A model generated the notes under the pieces. The model was given only the letters and a program-made list of their open reading frames with translations, was not told the DNA's origin and searched no databases. From positions 1 through 34,454 of the forward strand of contig CAKZHZ010000044.1 of NCBI GenBank assembly GCA_936928855.1: a stretch of DNA of 34,454 bases. Reading direction: 5' to 3'. The DNA is from an uncultured Polycyclovorans sp. (GTDB taxonomy: Bacteria > Pseudomonadota > Gammaproteobacteria > Nevskiales > Nevskiaceae). The stretch's first letter is position 1; each line of letters opens with the position of its first letter. A program made the translations under genes and the position numbers. Of this stretch, positions 23,649 to 31,369 are shown piece after piece.

Positions 23649-26048
23649 ATGATTCGTTTCAATCTGAGGCCGCGTGTATCGCACGCGGCATGGGTGTTTG
23701 CGGGCGCCATGAGTGCCAGCTTGACGCCCTGGGCCATTGCGACCGCCGCAGAAGCCGCCCAGCCAACACCTGACGAGGGCGCAGCGGGCAAGCTCGACCC
23801 CATCGTGGTCACCGCATCGGGCTTCGAGCAGAAGTTGACCCATGCACCGGCCAGCATCTCGGTCATCACCCGCGCCGACCTTCAGAAGCGCCCCTACCTG
23901 TCGCTGATCGATGCCATCCGCGACCTGGAAGGGGTGGACGTCGGCGAAACCTCCGACAAGACGGGACAGCGCAGCATCAGCATCCGCGGCATGGGCGCCG
24001 ACTACACCCTGGTGCTGATTGACGGCAAACGCCAGAACAACCACGGGGACATCTACCCCAATAACTTCGGCGGCAACCAGTTCAACCACATCCCGCCGCT
24101 GGACGAAATCGAGCGCATCGAGGTCATCCGCGGACCCGCCTCCACGCTGTATGGCGCCGACGCCCTTGGTGGGGTGATCAACATCATCACCCGTAAGGTC
24201 GGCACCCGCTGGGGCGGCGGCATCAGTTTCGGCCGCAGCGTGCAGGAAGATAGCGACTTCGGCGACGACATCACCACCGACTTCTCGGTGTCCGGCCCAT
24301 TGGTGAAGGGCCGTCTGGGGCTGGGACTCCGCGGCAGCATCTATGAACGCCTGGAATCGACACCCGACTATGCACCGGTGATCGATCCCAATGGCGACAC
24401 CCATATCATCTCGCTGGGCTTCGGTGGTGGCGGACGCACCGTGGACAGCACCAACCGCAGCATCGGCGCCAGCCTCAGTTGGACGCCGGACAGCCGACAA
24501 AGTCTGGTGCTCGACATCGACGCCTCCGAGCAGGAGTACGACAACACTCCGCGCAGCGACGGCAGCTTTCCACTGGGGACGGTCGACAGCATCGACCAGC
24601 TCTGGCAGTCCAACCCCCGCGCCGGCTATGCGGCGGACCAGCGTTTCACGCGCGACCACCTAGCGCTGACGCACACCGGCCACTGGGACTTCGGCAACAG
24701 CTTCATCTCGCTGGCCCATGTTCGAACAGCCAACGATGGCCGCACCCTGCCGCTGACGGCGGAGGAGCGTCTCCTGCACCTTGCACTGTTCGACGGCACC
24801 GGCGCCTACGCGGGCCTGCCGGAAGCGGAACGTCGTGCGCTGGCCGAGTCCCTGCTGCTGCCGCGTCCCAAGCGCACCATGGAGAGCCGGCAGATCACAC
24901 TCGACGCCAAACTGGACATCCCGATCCTTGGCGTGTTCGGCAACCACATGGTGGTGATCGGCGGTCAGTTGATCCGTGGCGAGCTGGAAGACGGCGTATT
25001 CGGTCTTGAAAGCGTCAGCGGCTCCGGTGCTGTCCAGGACCACGACCTGTATGCCCTCTACGCCGAGGAAAACTGGACACCGATCGAAGCCTTCACGCTG
25101 ACTGCCGGTGTGCGCTACGACGATCACAACAGCTTTGGCGGTCACGTCAGCCCGCGCCTCTACGGCGTCTACTCGGTGACCCCGGCCTGGACCCTGAAAG
25201 GTGGTGTCAGCACCGGCTACAAGACACCCAAGACCACAGATCTCTATGACGGCATCACCGGTTTCGGTGGGCAGGGCACCTCTCCCTTCGTCGGCAACCC
25301 GGACCTCGAACCGGAAACCAGCGTCAACAGCGAGATCGCGATCTACTGGAACTCGCCCACCCAGGGGCACAGCTTCAACCTCACGGTCTTCCGCAACGAT
25401 TTCAAGGACAAGATCGAAAACGGCGAAGCGCGCGACAGCTGCGAGATGACCGGCGGCGTCCGCCCCTGCGCCAACCTCGGTGACTACGTCGGCCTGGGAT
25501 ATAACAGCTACAGCCAGAAGATCAATGTCGATAAGGCGGAGATCAACGGCTACGAGATCGCCGGCCAGTATCAGATCATCAAGGCCCTGAGCCTGCGTGC
25601 CAACTACACGTTCACCGACAGCGAAGTCACCACAGGCGCCGACGCCGGTCTGCCCCTGACCAGCACCGCACGGCACATGGCCAACGCCACTGTCGACTGG
25701 ATCGTGTCGCCACGCCTCAACCTCGCCTTGTCGATGGAGTCACGCTCACGCCGCTACCGGGGACAAGTGGATGGTCGGACGCTCTACTTCAAGGACTATC
25801 AGGTGATGAACCTGGGCGGCCAGTTCCGCATCAACGAGTCCATTACCGTCAACGCCCGCATCAACAACCTGCTCGACGAGGACTTCACCGGCTACAGCGT
25901 GGTGTTTGATGACAAGAACGGCGATGGCGTCTTCGACTACGTGTCCGGCCGCGGCGCCGCGGCAACCAACGAGGTCATCTTCACAGATGACTACAACAAC
26001 AAGGACAAGGCGCGGAACTACTGGATGGGGGTCAACCTGACCTTCTGA
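23649..26048 (+). CDS. TonB-dependent siderophore receptor (CirA/FepA-like)
   Basis: 799 residues. A signal peptide (about 1-34) and a TonB box (DPIVVTASGFEQK, about 51-63) precede the plug domain (about 65-175; RPYLSLIDAIRDLEGVDVGE, SIRGMGADYTLVLIDGKRQ, EIERIEVIRGPASTLYGADALGGVINIITRK). The rest forms the 22-strand barrel and ends in an aromatic residue (MGVNLTF), as outer-membrane proteins do. The plug is closest to the CirA/IrgA catecholate-receptor group, so ferric catecholates or their breakdown products are likely ligands, but this is not proven. An EF-hand-like loop DKNGDGVFD (755-763) lies in a late extracellular or periplasmic turn. It is the last gene of the Fur-controlled set and is closed by a strong terminator. 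Confidence 0.92.
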   Translation: MIRFNLRPRVSHAAWVFAGAMSASLTPWAIATAAEAAQPTPDEGAAGKLDPIVVTASGFEQKLTHAPASISVITRADLQKRPYLSLIDAIRDLEGVDVGETSDKTGQRSISIRGMGADYTLVLIDGKRQNNHGDIYPNNFGGNQFNHIPPLDEIERIEVIRGPASTLYGADALGGVINIITRKVGTRWGGGISFGRSVQEDSDFGDDITTDFSVSGPLVKGRLGLGLRGSIYERLESTPDYAPVIDPNGDTHIISLGFGGGGRTVDSTNRSIGASLSWTPDSRQSLVLDIDASEQEYDNTPRSDGSFPLGTVDSIDQLWQSNPRAGYAADQRFTRDHLALTHTGHWDFGNSFISLAHVRTANDGRTLPLTAEERLLHLALFDGTGAYAGLPEAERRALAESLLLPRPKRTMESRQITLDAKLDIPILGVFGNHMVVIGGQLIRGELEDGVFGLESVSGSGAVQDHDLYALYAEENWTPIEAFTLTAGVRYDDHNSFGGHVSPRLYGVYSVTPAWTLKGGVSTGYKTPKTTDLYDGITGFGGQGTSPFVGNPDLEPETSVNSEIAIYWNSPTQGHSFNLTVFRNDFKDKIENGEARDSCEMTGGVRPCANLGDYVGLGYNSYSQKINVDKAEINGYEIAGQYQIIKALSLRANYTFTDSEVTTGADAGLPLTSTARHMANATVDWIVSPRLNLALSMESRSRRYRGQVDGRTLYFKDYQVMNLGGQFRINESITVNARINNLLDEDFTGYSVVFDDKNGDGVFDYVSGRGAAATNEVIFTDDYNNKDKARNYWMGVNLTF

Positions 26049-26068
26049 CACCGAAGCAACGATGCCAT

Positions 26069-26104
26069 GCCCGCGCCGGATCCCCACCGGCGCGGGCTTT
26101 TTTT
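26069..26104 (+). terminator. Intrinsic terminator after the TonB receptor gene
   Basis: A perfect 11-bp G+C-rich stem (GCCCGCGCCGG / CCGGCGCGGGC) with a 7-base loop is followed by seven Ts (26098-26104). It lies 20 bp past the receptor stop. The T-tract is only on the plus side; the nhaD stop overlaps its end. Confidence 0.93.
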
Positions 26105-27545
26105 ATCGCATGATCTCGAAGTAGTGACTGTTCACCACGAAGTGCAGCGCCACACCGGCGGCGTACCCCAGCGCCACCGCCCAGGTCCAACGCAAGTGCC
26201 CGAAGAAGGTGTACTGACCGCGAGCCAGCCCCATGACCGCCACCCCGGCAGCCGACCCGATCGACAGCATCGAGCCTCCGATTCCAGCGGTGAGCGTCAC
26301 CAGCAACCATTGCCCGTCTGACATCTCCGGCATCATCGTCAACACCGCGAACATCACCGGAATATTGTCGATCACGGCCGAGGCGATCCCTACCAGGATG
26401 TTGGCAACCGTCGCGCCGAGATCGCCGTACAGGAACGCCGAACCCAGTCCGAGGTAGCCGATGGTGCCGAGGCCGCCGACGCACATGATGATGCCGTAGA
26501 AGAACAACAGCGTGTCCCACTCAGAACGCGCCACCTGATTGAAGGTGTTGAGACGCGCGGGCGCACGATCCGAATTGTGCGGGTTGCTCTCCCCGACATC
26601 CGAAACGCCCCCCTGCTCCAGAAAGTGGGCATCGATCTGACTGCCACGTCCAGTACGGTTGAGCACGTAGCTCACCAGCATCAGCGCTCCCAGCCCCCCC
26701 ATCATGCCCAGCACAGGCGGCAGGTGCAGCACACTGTGAAGGGTGATGGTGAAGGCGATGGTCAGCAGGAACATGATGGCCAGCACGAAGCCACCGTACT
26801 GCACCTGCGGACGCTCCATCAGCGGCGCAGGAGAAGCCTTGGGCAGACTCATCGACATGATGGCCGCCGGCACCAGCCAACTCACCACAGAGGGGACGAA
26901 CAGCACCAGGAATTCATGCGCGGGGAAGATGCCCTTCTGCCACACCATGAGCGTGGTGATGTCACCAAAGGGGCTCCACGCGCCTCCTGCGTTCGCCGCC
27001 ACGACCACATTGATGCATGCCACCACGACGAAGCCGGGATACCCCTTTCCAACGGCAATGGCCACCGAAGCCATCACCAGCGCCGTGGTCATGTTGTCGG
27101 CGATGGGCGAGATGAAGAAGGACAGCAGGCCGGTCAGCCAGAACAGCGTCCGCAACGAAAACCCGCGCGACACCAGCCAGCCCCGCAGGGCCTCGAACAA
27201 ACCCCGCTCCTCGAGGGTATTGATATAGGTCATCGCCACCAGCAGGAACAGGAACAGCTCGGCAAACTCGAGCAGACTGTGCCGCACCGTCTCGCCGACC
27301 GTGTGGTAGTCACCCGCAGCAGCATAGGCGACGGCGATCAGGGTCCAGATGAGCACCGCGCCCAGCAGCACCGGGATGGACTTGCGAAGGTGCAGCCACT
27401 CCTCCATCACCACCAGCACGTAGGCGCCCACGAAGATGGTCAGTGCCGCAAAACCCACCCAGTGCAGCGTGAGATCCTGCGTGGCCTCCGCCGCCATGAC
27501 CAGAGAGGGGAACAGGCACAACAGGGAGGTCAGAATCAGGCGCAT
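26103..27545 (-). CDS. nhaD: NhaD-type Na+/H+ antiporter
   Basis: 480 residues from ATG at 27545 (complement, MRLILTSLLCLFPSLVMAAE); the open frame extends upstream, but this start fits the length of known NhaD proteins (about 480) and opens with a cleavable or first hydrophobic segment. About 12-13 hydrophobic helices follow. Ion-transporter-superfamily blocks include ISPIADNMTTALVMAS (about 148-163), VVAANAGGAWSPFGDITTLMVWQ (about 184-206) and, in the second half, ASAVIDNIPVMFAVLTMMPEMS and GIGGSMLSIGSAAGVAVMG. The paired DN motifs in discontinuous helices mark the NhaD/ArsB-like fold. NhaD expels Na+ or Li+ in exchange for protons, mostly in marine and haloalkaliphilic bacteria. No neighbouring gene suggests an operon. 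Confidence 0.92.
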   Translation of the reverse strand: MRLILTSLLCLFPSLVMAAEATQDLTLHWVGFAALTIFVGAYVLVVMEEWLHLRKSIPVLLGAVLIWTLIAVAYAAAGDYHTVGETVRHSLLEFAELFLFLLVAMTYINTLEERGLFEALRGWLVSRGFSLRTLFWLTGLLSFFISPIADNMTTALVMASVAIAVGKGYPGFVVVACINVVVAANAGGAWSPFGDITTLMVWQKGIFPAHEFLVLFVPSVVSWLVPAAIMSMSLPKASPAPLMERPQVQYGGFVLAIMFLLTIAFTITLHSVLHLPPVLGMMGGLGALMLVSYVLNRTGRGSQIDAHFLEQGGVSDVGESNPHNSDRAPARLNTFNQVARSEWDTLLFFYGIIMCVGGLGTIGYLGLGSAFLYGDLGATVANILVGIASAVIDNIPVMFAVLTMMPEMSDGQWLLVTLTAGIGGSMLSIGSAAGVAVMGLARGQYTFFGHLRWTWAVALGYAAGVALHFVVNSHYFEIMR

Positions 27546-27658
27546 GGCTGTCAAAGAAGTGACAAAAACGGCGCGCTTTTTAGCACCCGGGGGCATTTTT
27601 TGCCACCAAACGGCTGGTGCCGATGCCTCCCCGACACCCGCGACGGCGCGATTCCGGC

Positions 27659-27684
27659 GGGGTGCTGACAAATTGTCCCACCCC
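27659..27684. promoter_or_regulatory. Imperfect 26-bp dyad upstream of nhaD
   Basis: GGGGTG-CT-GACAA-A-TTGTC-C-CACCCC forms an 11-bp interrupted inverted repeat centred at 27672. It lies about 114-139 bp upstream of the nhaD ATG and 56 bp past the uvrB stop. No T-tract follows on the minus strand, so it is more like an operator or RNA stem than a terminator. The rest of the 194-bp gap contains no gene that I can see. Confidence 0.45.
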
Positions 27685-27739
27685 TGGCGCAGCCCGCCCC
27701 TGCGCGGCCGTCACCCCGCACTGCGACCGGCGTCGCCCC

Positions 27740-29788
27740 TCAGGCCGCGTGGACGATGGCCTGCTCGCGCAGACGGCGTACCTCGTCACGCAGTCGGGCG
27801 GCCTTTTCGAACTCCAGGTTGAGGGCTGCCGCCTTCATCTCCTTCTCCAGTTTGGCGATCTGCTTCGCCAGCAGCTCGGGCGGCACTACGGCGTCGTAGC
27901 GGGCCTGCGCCTCGGCGGCCTTCAGCGCCACGGCGGTGTCCTCGTAGCCCAGGCGCATCACATCCTGCACCTTCTTGGTCACCCCGCGCGGGGTGATGCC
28001 ATGCGCCGCATTGAACGCCACCTGTTTCTCACGGCGTCGGGCGGTTTCGTCCATGGCGCGCTGCATCGAGCCGGTAACCCGGTCCGCGTAGAGGATGGCG
28101 GTGCCGTTGAGATTGCGGGCGGCGCGGCCGATGGTCTGGATCAGGGAGCGGTCCGACCGCAGGAAGCCCTCCTTGTCGGCATCGAGGATGGCGACCAGCG
28201 ACACCTCCGGAATATCCAGACCCTCGCGCAGCAGGTTGATCCCGACCAGCACATCGAACACGCCCAGCCGCAGGTCACGCACGATCTCGGCCCGCTCGAC
28301 GGTATCGATATCGGAGTGCATGTAGCGCACCTTGACACCGTTCTCGTTGAGATAGTCGGTCAGGTCCTCCGCCATGCGCTTGGTCAGCACGGTGATCAGC
28401 ACCCGCTGCTGCACCTCCACCCGCTTGCGGATCTCGCCCAGCACGTCGTCCACCTGCCGGCTGGTCGGACGCACGTCCACCTCGGGATCCACCAGGCCGG
28501 TCGGACGCACCACCTGCTCCACCACCGCCCCCTGGGAGTGCTCCTTCTCGTAGGAACCGGGCGTGGCGGACACATGAATGGTCTGCGGGCAGATCGCCTC
28601 AAACTCCTCGAATTTCAGCGGCCGGTTGTCGAGCGCCGAGGGCAGGCGGAACCCGTACTCCACCAGGGTCTCCTTGCGGTTGCGATCACCCCGGTACATG
28701 CCGCCGATCTGCGGCACCGTGACATGGCTCTCGTCCAGCACCACCAGCGCATCCGGCGGTAGGTAGTCGAACAGGGTGGGCGGCGGCTGCCCCGGCGCAC
28801 GACCGGACAGGTAGCGGGAGTAGTTCTCCACCCCCTTGCAGTAGCCGATCTCGTTGATCATCTCCAGATCGAACTGGGTGCGCTGCTCGATGCGCTGCGC
28901 CTCGATCAGCTTGTCGAGCTTGCGGAAGTGGGCAATCCGCTCCTGAAGCTCCTCTCGGATGTCGCTGATCATCGCCAGCGTGCGCTCGCGCGGTGTGACG
29001 TAGTGCGACTTGGGAAACACCGTCAGTCGCGGCACCCGGCGCTTGACTTCGCCGGTCAGCGGATCGAAGAAACTGAGCGTCTCGATCTCGTCGTCGAACA
29101 GCTCCACCCGCACCGCCTCGTCGTCGGACTCCGCCGGATGGATGTCGATCACCTCGCCGCGCACGCGATAGGTGCCGCGGTCCAGTGCCACCTCGTTGCG
29201 GGTGTACCGCATGGAGGTGAGCTGCTTGATCAGCTCCCGCTGGGGCATGCGCTCGCCCTTCACCAGATGCAGCACCATCTGGAAATAGGCGTCGGGGTCA
29301 CCCAGGCCGTAGATCGCCGACACGCTGGCGACGATGATCGCGTCCTTGCGCGTCATCAGCGCCTTGGTCGCCGACAGCCGCATCTGCTCGATATGCTCGT
29401 TGACCGCCGAATCCTTCTCGATATAGGTATCGGACGAAGGCACATACGCCTCGGGCTGGTAGTAGTCGTAGTAGCTGACGAAGTACTCCACCGCGTTGTT
29501 CGGGAAGAAATCCTTGAACTCGCCGTACAACTGCCCCGCCAGCGTCTTGTTGGGCGCCATGATCAGCGTCGGCCGCTGCACCTGGGCAATCACGTTGGCG
29601 ATGGTGAAGGTCTTGCCGGAGCCTGTGACCCCGAGCAAGGTCTGGTGCGCCAGACCGTCGTTCAGCCCTTCCACCAGCTGCCGGATGGCCTCCGGCTGAT
29701 CGCCGGCCGGCGCCCAGTCGGCCTGAAGGTGAAAAGGATCGTTCTGCCGGTCGCGAAGACGGACCACACGGGGGCTGGTATCGGACAT
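27740..29788 (-). CDS. uvrB: UvrABC system protein B
   Basis: 682 residues from ATG at 29788 (complement). Walker A is at 53-61 (GVTGSGKTF); the beta-hairpin YYDYYQPEAYVP, the helicase motifs (VVLDESHVTVPQ; LTKRMAEDLTDYL; GINLLREGLDIPEVSLVAILDADKEGFLRS; QTIGRAARN) and the C-terminal UVR motif (KQIAKLEKEMKAAALNLEFEKAARLRDEVRRL) are all present. UvrB receives damaged DNA from UvrA and positions UvrC for incision. Compared with E. coli (673 residues) the N-terminus has about ten extra residues. No LexA-type CTGT-N8-ACAG box is visible in the 126-bp divergent region upstream, so SOS control is not supported here. Confidence 0.97.
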   Translation of the reverse strand: MSDTSPRVVRLRDRQNDPFHLQADWAPAGDQPEAIRQLVEGLNDGLAHQTLLGVTGSGKTFTIANVIAQVQRPTLIMAPNKTLAGQLYGEFKDFFPNNAVEYFVSYYDYYQPEAYVPSSDTYIEKDSAVNEHIEQMRLSATKALMTRKDAIIVASVSAIYGLGDPDAYFQMVLHLVKGERMPQRELIKQLTSMRYTRNEVALDRGTYRVRGEVIDIHPAESDDEAVRVELFDDEIETLSFFDPLTGEVKRRVPRLTVFPKSHYVTPRERTLAMISDIREELQERIAHFRKLDKLIEAQRIEQRTQFDLEMINEIGYCKGVENYSRYLSGRAPGQPPPTLFDYLPPDALVVLDESHVTVPQIGGMYRGDRNRKETLVEYGFRLPSALDNRPLKFEEFEAICPQTIHVSATPGSYEKEHSQGAVVEQVVRPTGLVDPEVDVRPTSRQVDDVLGEIRKRVEVQQRVLITVLTKRMAEDLTDYLNENGVKVRYMHSDIDTVERAEIVRDLRLGVFDVLVGINLLREGLDIPEVSLVAILDADKEGFLRSDRSLIQTIGRAARNLNGTAILYADRVTGSMQRAMDETARRREKQVAFNAAHGITPRGVTKKVQDVMRLGYEDTAVALKAAEAQARYDAVVPPELLAKQIAKLEKEMKAAALNLEFEKAARLRDEVRRLREQAIVHAA

Positions 29789-29914
29789 GTCGGGCCTGGG
29801 ACAGCGGGGAGCCCCCTAGAGTGCCATCCCGCCCGGTCCTGCGCAGGGGAATTCGGACGCCGCTTCCCGTATCATGCGCGCCGTTTGCCTTTTCCCGTCC
29901 GCAAGGTCCCGCTC

Positions 29915-31096
29915 ATGGAATACCCGCTCGCGCAGCGCGTCACCCGCATCAAGCCTTCCCCCACCCTGGCGGTCACCGCCAAGGCCGGCGAACTCAAGGC
30001 ACAGGGCAAGGATGTGCTCAGCCTCGGTGCTGGCGAACCCGACTTCGACACCCCCGAACACATCAAGGAAGCGGCCCTGCAGGCCATCCGTGACGGCAAG
30101 ACCAAGTACACCCCGGTGGGCGGCACGCCGGCAATGAAGCAGGCCATCATCGACAAGATGGCGCGCGACAACCAGTTGCAGTACACCCCCAAGCAGGTGC
30201 TGGCTTCCGTAGGCGGCAAGCAGGCCTGTTACAACCTCTGCCAGGCCCTCCTGAACGCCACGGACGAAGTGCTGATTCCGGCCCCCTTCTGGGTGAGCTA
30301 CCCGGACATGGTGCTGTTGGCTGATGCCACCCCGATCATCCTGCCCACGACGGCGGAAACCCGCTTCAAGATCACGCCGGCCCAGTTGGAAGCCGCCATC
30401 ACGCCGCGGACCCGCATGCTGTGGCTCAACTCCCCGTCCAACCCCTCCGGCATGGCCTACAGCAAGGCCGAACTGGCGGCGCTGGGTGAGGTGCTGCTGC
30501 GCCACCCGCAGGTGATCATCGCCTCGGACGACATGTACGAGAAGATCCTCTGGACCGGCGAACCGTACAGCAACCTCATCAATGCCTGTCCGGAACTGTA
30601 CGACCGCACCGTGATCATTCACGCCGTGTCCAAAACCTACTCGATGACCGGCTGGCGGTTGGGCTGGGCCTGCGGCCCGCAGAAGATCATCACCGCCATG
30701 TCGGACATCCAGAGCCAGTCCACCTCCAACCCGACCTCCATCTCGCAGGCCGCCGCCGTGGCAGCGCTCAACGGCGATCAGGCTTGCGTCACCGAGATGG
30801 TCGCCGCGTTCAAGCGCCGTCACGACGACCTGGTGGCAGACCTCAACACCGTACCCGGCGTGCGCTGTCCGGCCGGTGACGGCACCTTCTACGCCTTCCC
30901 CAACGTCGAAGGCCTGATGGACCGGCTCGGCTGCAAAACCGACCTGGAACTGTCCGACCGCCTGCTCGACGAAGCGCTGGTGGCCGTGGTGCCCGGCTCC
31001 GCCTTCGGGTCTCCAGGCCACCTGCGCCTGTCCTTTGCCACCAGCGAAGCCGTGCTCAAGGGCAGTGTGGAGCGCCTGCGCAAGATCGCGGGATAA
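29915..31096 (+). CDS. Aspartate/prephenate-type aminotransferase (class I, subgroup I-gamma)
   Basis: 393 residues from ATG 29915 with AAGG at 29903-29906. The open frame extends 329 codons upstream, but that part is antisense to uvrB. Class I marks: SLGAGEPDFDTPEHIKEAA near the N-terminus, GGKQACYNLCQAL for cofactor phosphate contacts, NSPSNPSG, SDDMYEKI, and Schiff-base lysine K240 in VSKTYSMTGWRLGW. The sequence is of the Thermus-type (I-gamma) aspartate aminotransferases, some of which also transaminate prephenate. It would interconvert aspartate and oxaloacetate with 2-oxoglutarate/glutamate. A TATCAT at 29870-29875 may be its -10, but no good -35 is visible. It is divergent from uvrB and is followed by tRNA-Asn. 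Confidence 0.92.
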   Translation: MEYPLAQRVTRIKPSPTLAVTAKAGELKAQGKDVLSLGAGEPDFDTPEHIKEAALQAIRDGKTKYTPVGGTPAMKQAIIDKMARDNQLQYTPKQVLASVGGKQACYNLCQALLNATDEVLIPAPFWVSYPDMVLLADATPIILPTTAETRFKITPAQLEAAITPRTRMLWLNSPSNPSGMAYSKAELAALGEVLLRHPQVIIASDDMYEKILWTGEPYSNLINACPELYDRTVIIHAVSKTYSMTGWRLGWACGPQKIITAMSDIQSQSTSNPTSISQAAAVAALNGDQACVTEMVAAFKRRHDDLVADLNTVPGVRCPAGDGTFYAFPNVEGLMDRLGCKTDLELSDRLLDEALVAVVPGSAFGSPGHLRLSFATSEAVLKGSVERLRKIAG

Positions 31097-31112
31097 AGTC
31101 GCCGTCAAAGCG

Positions 31113-31141
31113 TTGCATCAGCGGGGCGGGTTGACTACACT
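31113..31141 (+). promoter_or_regulatory. Promoter of tRNA-Asn
   Basis: TTGCAT (31113-31118) and TACACT (31136-31141) are 17 bp apart, followed by a GCGCGCCCC discriminator typical of growth-rate- and stringently controlled stable-RNA promoters. The predicted start near 31148 leaves a short leader for 5' processing before the tRNA at 31157. Confidence 0.72.
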
Positions 31142-31156
31142 GCGCGCCCCGACTGT

Positions 31157-31232
31157 TCCGCGATAGCTCAGTTGGTAGAGCAGCTGACTGTTAATCAGCG
31201 GGTCGTTGGTTCGAGTCCAACTCGCGGAGCCA
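31157..31232 (+). tRNA. tRNA-Asn (anticodon GUU)
   Basis: 76-nt cloverleaf including the encoded CCA. The acceptor stem TCCGCGA pairs with TCGCGGA (31222-31228), G31229 is the discriminator and CCA is at 31230-31232. The anticodon stem GCTGA/TCAGC encloses CTGTTAA, giving anticodon GTT at 31190-31192. The T-arm has the standard GGTTCGAGTCC loop. Its 3' half is the probable attachment site of the integrative element that follows, and the tRNA has been left intact. Confidence 0.98.
31205..31232 (+). other. Probable attachment site (attL) in the 3' half of tRNA-Asn
   Basis: A tyrosine recombinase gene pointing away from the tRNA starts 138 bp after the tRNA 3' end, the classic layout for integration into a tRNA 3' half. 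The exact core cannot be fixed: the matching right-hand copy should be a tRNA-Asn 3' fragment beyond 34454, and I find no second copy of the T-arm/acceptor sequence in this window. Confidence 0.5.
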
Positions 31233-31245
31233 CTTACAAATCAAA

Positions 31246-31276
31246 GGCTTGACCGAAATCCGGTCAGGCCTTTTTT
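31246..31276 (+). terminator. Intrinsic terminator of tRNA-Asn
   Basis: GGCTTGACCG (31246-31255) pairs with CGGTCAGGCC (31261-31270) as a 10-bp stem with one G-T pair and a 5-base loop, then six Ts (31271-31276). It separates tRNA transcription from the recombinase gene. Confidence 0.92.
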
Positions 31277-31283
31277 GTGCTCT

Positions 31284-31310
31284 GGACCAAATTCCGGGCC
31301 AAATTGGCCC
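31284..31310 (+). repeat. Short direct and inverted repeats between tRNA terminator and integrase
   Basis: GGACCAAATT (31284-31293) and GGGCCAAATT (31297-31306) are near-identical direct repeats 13 bp apart. The second is also part of GGGCCAA-A-TTGGCCC (31296-31310), a perfect 7-bp inverted repeat. Their position next to attL suggests arm-type sites for integrase or accessory factors; this is inference. Confidence 0.5.
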
Positions 31311-31369
31311 GCCGGAGCGGCCCTCTCGACGGCAATGGATACCGAAGAACTCCAGCAGGAGTCAGTCGG

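Noticed and set aside
27546..27739. Sodium-responsive riboswitch upstream of nhaD.
   Set aside because: Only a simple dyad and short A/T-loop hairpins are visible; nothing matches a riboswitch architecture I can recognise.
28928..29914. N-terminal extension giving a 722-residue aminotransferase.
   Set aside because: These 329 codons are antisense to uvrB; the AAGG site and family N-terminus put the start at ATG 29915.
29789..29914. LexA (SOS) box before uvrB.
   Set aside because: No CTGT-N8-ACAG-like sequence is visible in the divergent region.
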